A stretch of DNA of 64,000 nt from Salinicola aestuarinus (GTDB taxonomy: Bacteria; Pseudomonadota; Gammaproteobacteria; Pseudomonadales; Halomonadaceae), in assembly GCF_003206645.1 (NCBI RefSeq), contig NZ_PZJP01000005.1, positions 618,904-682,903 of the forward strand, given 5' to 3'. The notes under the pieces are model-generated. The model searched no databases, had not been told where the DNA came from, and saw nothing but the letters and a program-made list of their open reading frames with translations. Positions 63,988-64,000 of the stretch are shown one piece after another (positions within the stretch are counted from its first letter, which is position 1; each line of letters opens with the position of its first letter). Made by a program: the position numbers and the translations under genes.

Positions 63988-64000
63988 ATGCAATCACTGC
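63988..64000 (+). CDS. Possible start of a further gene, cut by the window end
   Basis: An ATG at 63988 follows AAGG at a spacing of 9 bases; only four codons (MQSL) are visible. It is too short to identify. Confidence 0.3.

Overview
The window is high-GC, gene-dense gammaproteobacterial chromosome. Housekeeping genes (ligA end, mnmC, yciB-yciI, argA, xseA, guaB-guaA), a GlrK/QseG/GlrR sensor cluster, and acidic low-complexity tails on several exported proteins (MscS channel, PQQ-type dehydrogenase) suggest a halophilic or halotolerant member of the Halomonadaceae. That placement is inference from gene content, not a search result. No rRNA, tRNA, CRISPR array, insertion sequence or phage gene was recognised.

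Layout. 1-7 kb: end of ligA, a UPF0270 protein, a 2-hydroxycarboxylate transporter divergent from a CitA/CitB-type two-component system, and mnmC. 7-12 kb: YciI, YciB, a PHP phosphatase, YciO, a class C acid phosphatase and a K+ channel with a cytoplasmic zinc ribbon. 12-19 kb: an H-NOX protein translationally coupled to a PAS-GGDEF-EAL protein, a CYTH triphosphatase, a DUF47/Pit phosphate pair and argA. 19-24 kb: an intergenic region with a GlrR-type palindrome, a sigma-54 promoter and a strong terminator, followed by glrK-qseG-glrR. This is the layout of the enterobacterial glmY-glrK-qseG-glrR locus. 24-30 kb: xseA divergent from guaB-guaA. 30-37 kb: SDR/LysR pair, lipoproteins, a beta-propeller lactonase-like protein, the folate-independent methionine synthase pair mesX-mesD preceded by two MetR-like boxes, and a NYN-domain protein. 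37-45 kb: a two-component system divergent from a Fur-box-preceded TonB siderophore receptor, then an alpha/beta hydrolase and a quercetinase-type bicupin divergent from a LysR regulator.

45-53 kb holds the most striking locus. A six-gene operon (proline iminopeptidase plus a complete peptide ABC transporter) diverges from a LuxR-type solo, which is followed by a second proline iminopeptidase. The LuxR protein carries Met and Trp where acyl-homoserine-lactone receptors have the conserved Trp57 and Tyr61. That is the signature of the plant-associated OryR/PipR-type solos, and the neighbours match the PipR system. With the quercetinase nearby, this suggests a lifestyle in contact with plants, for example halophytes. 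53-64 kb: DUF2252 protein, a PQQ-type dehydrogenase with a DUF2231 membrane partner, a 46-residue DUF2256 protein, an MscS channel, BioY with DUF1284, a lipoprotein that appears to start at AUC, an SDR enzyme and YghU.
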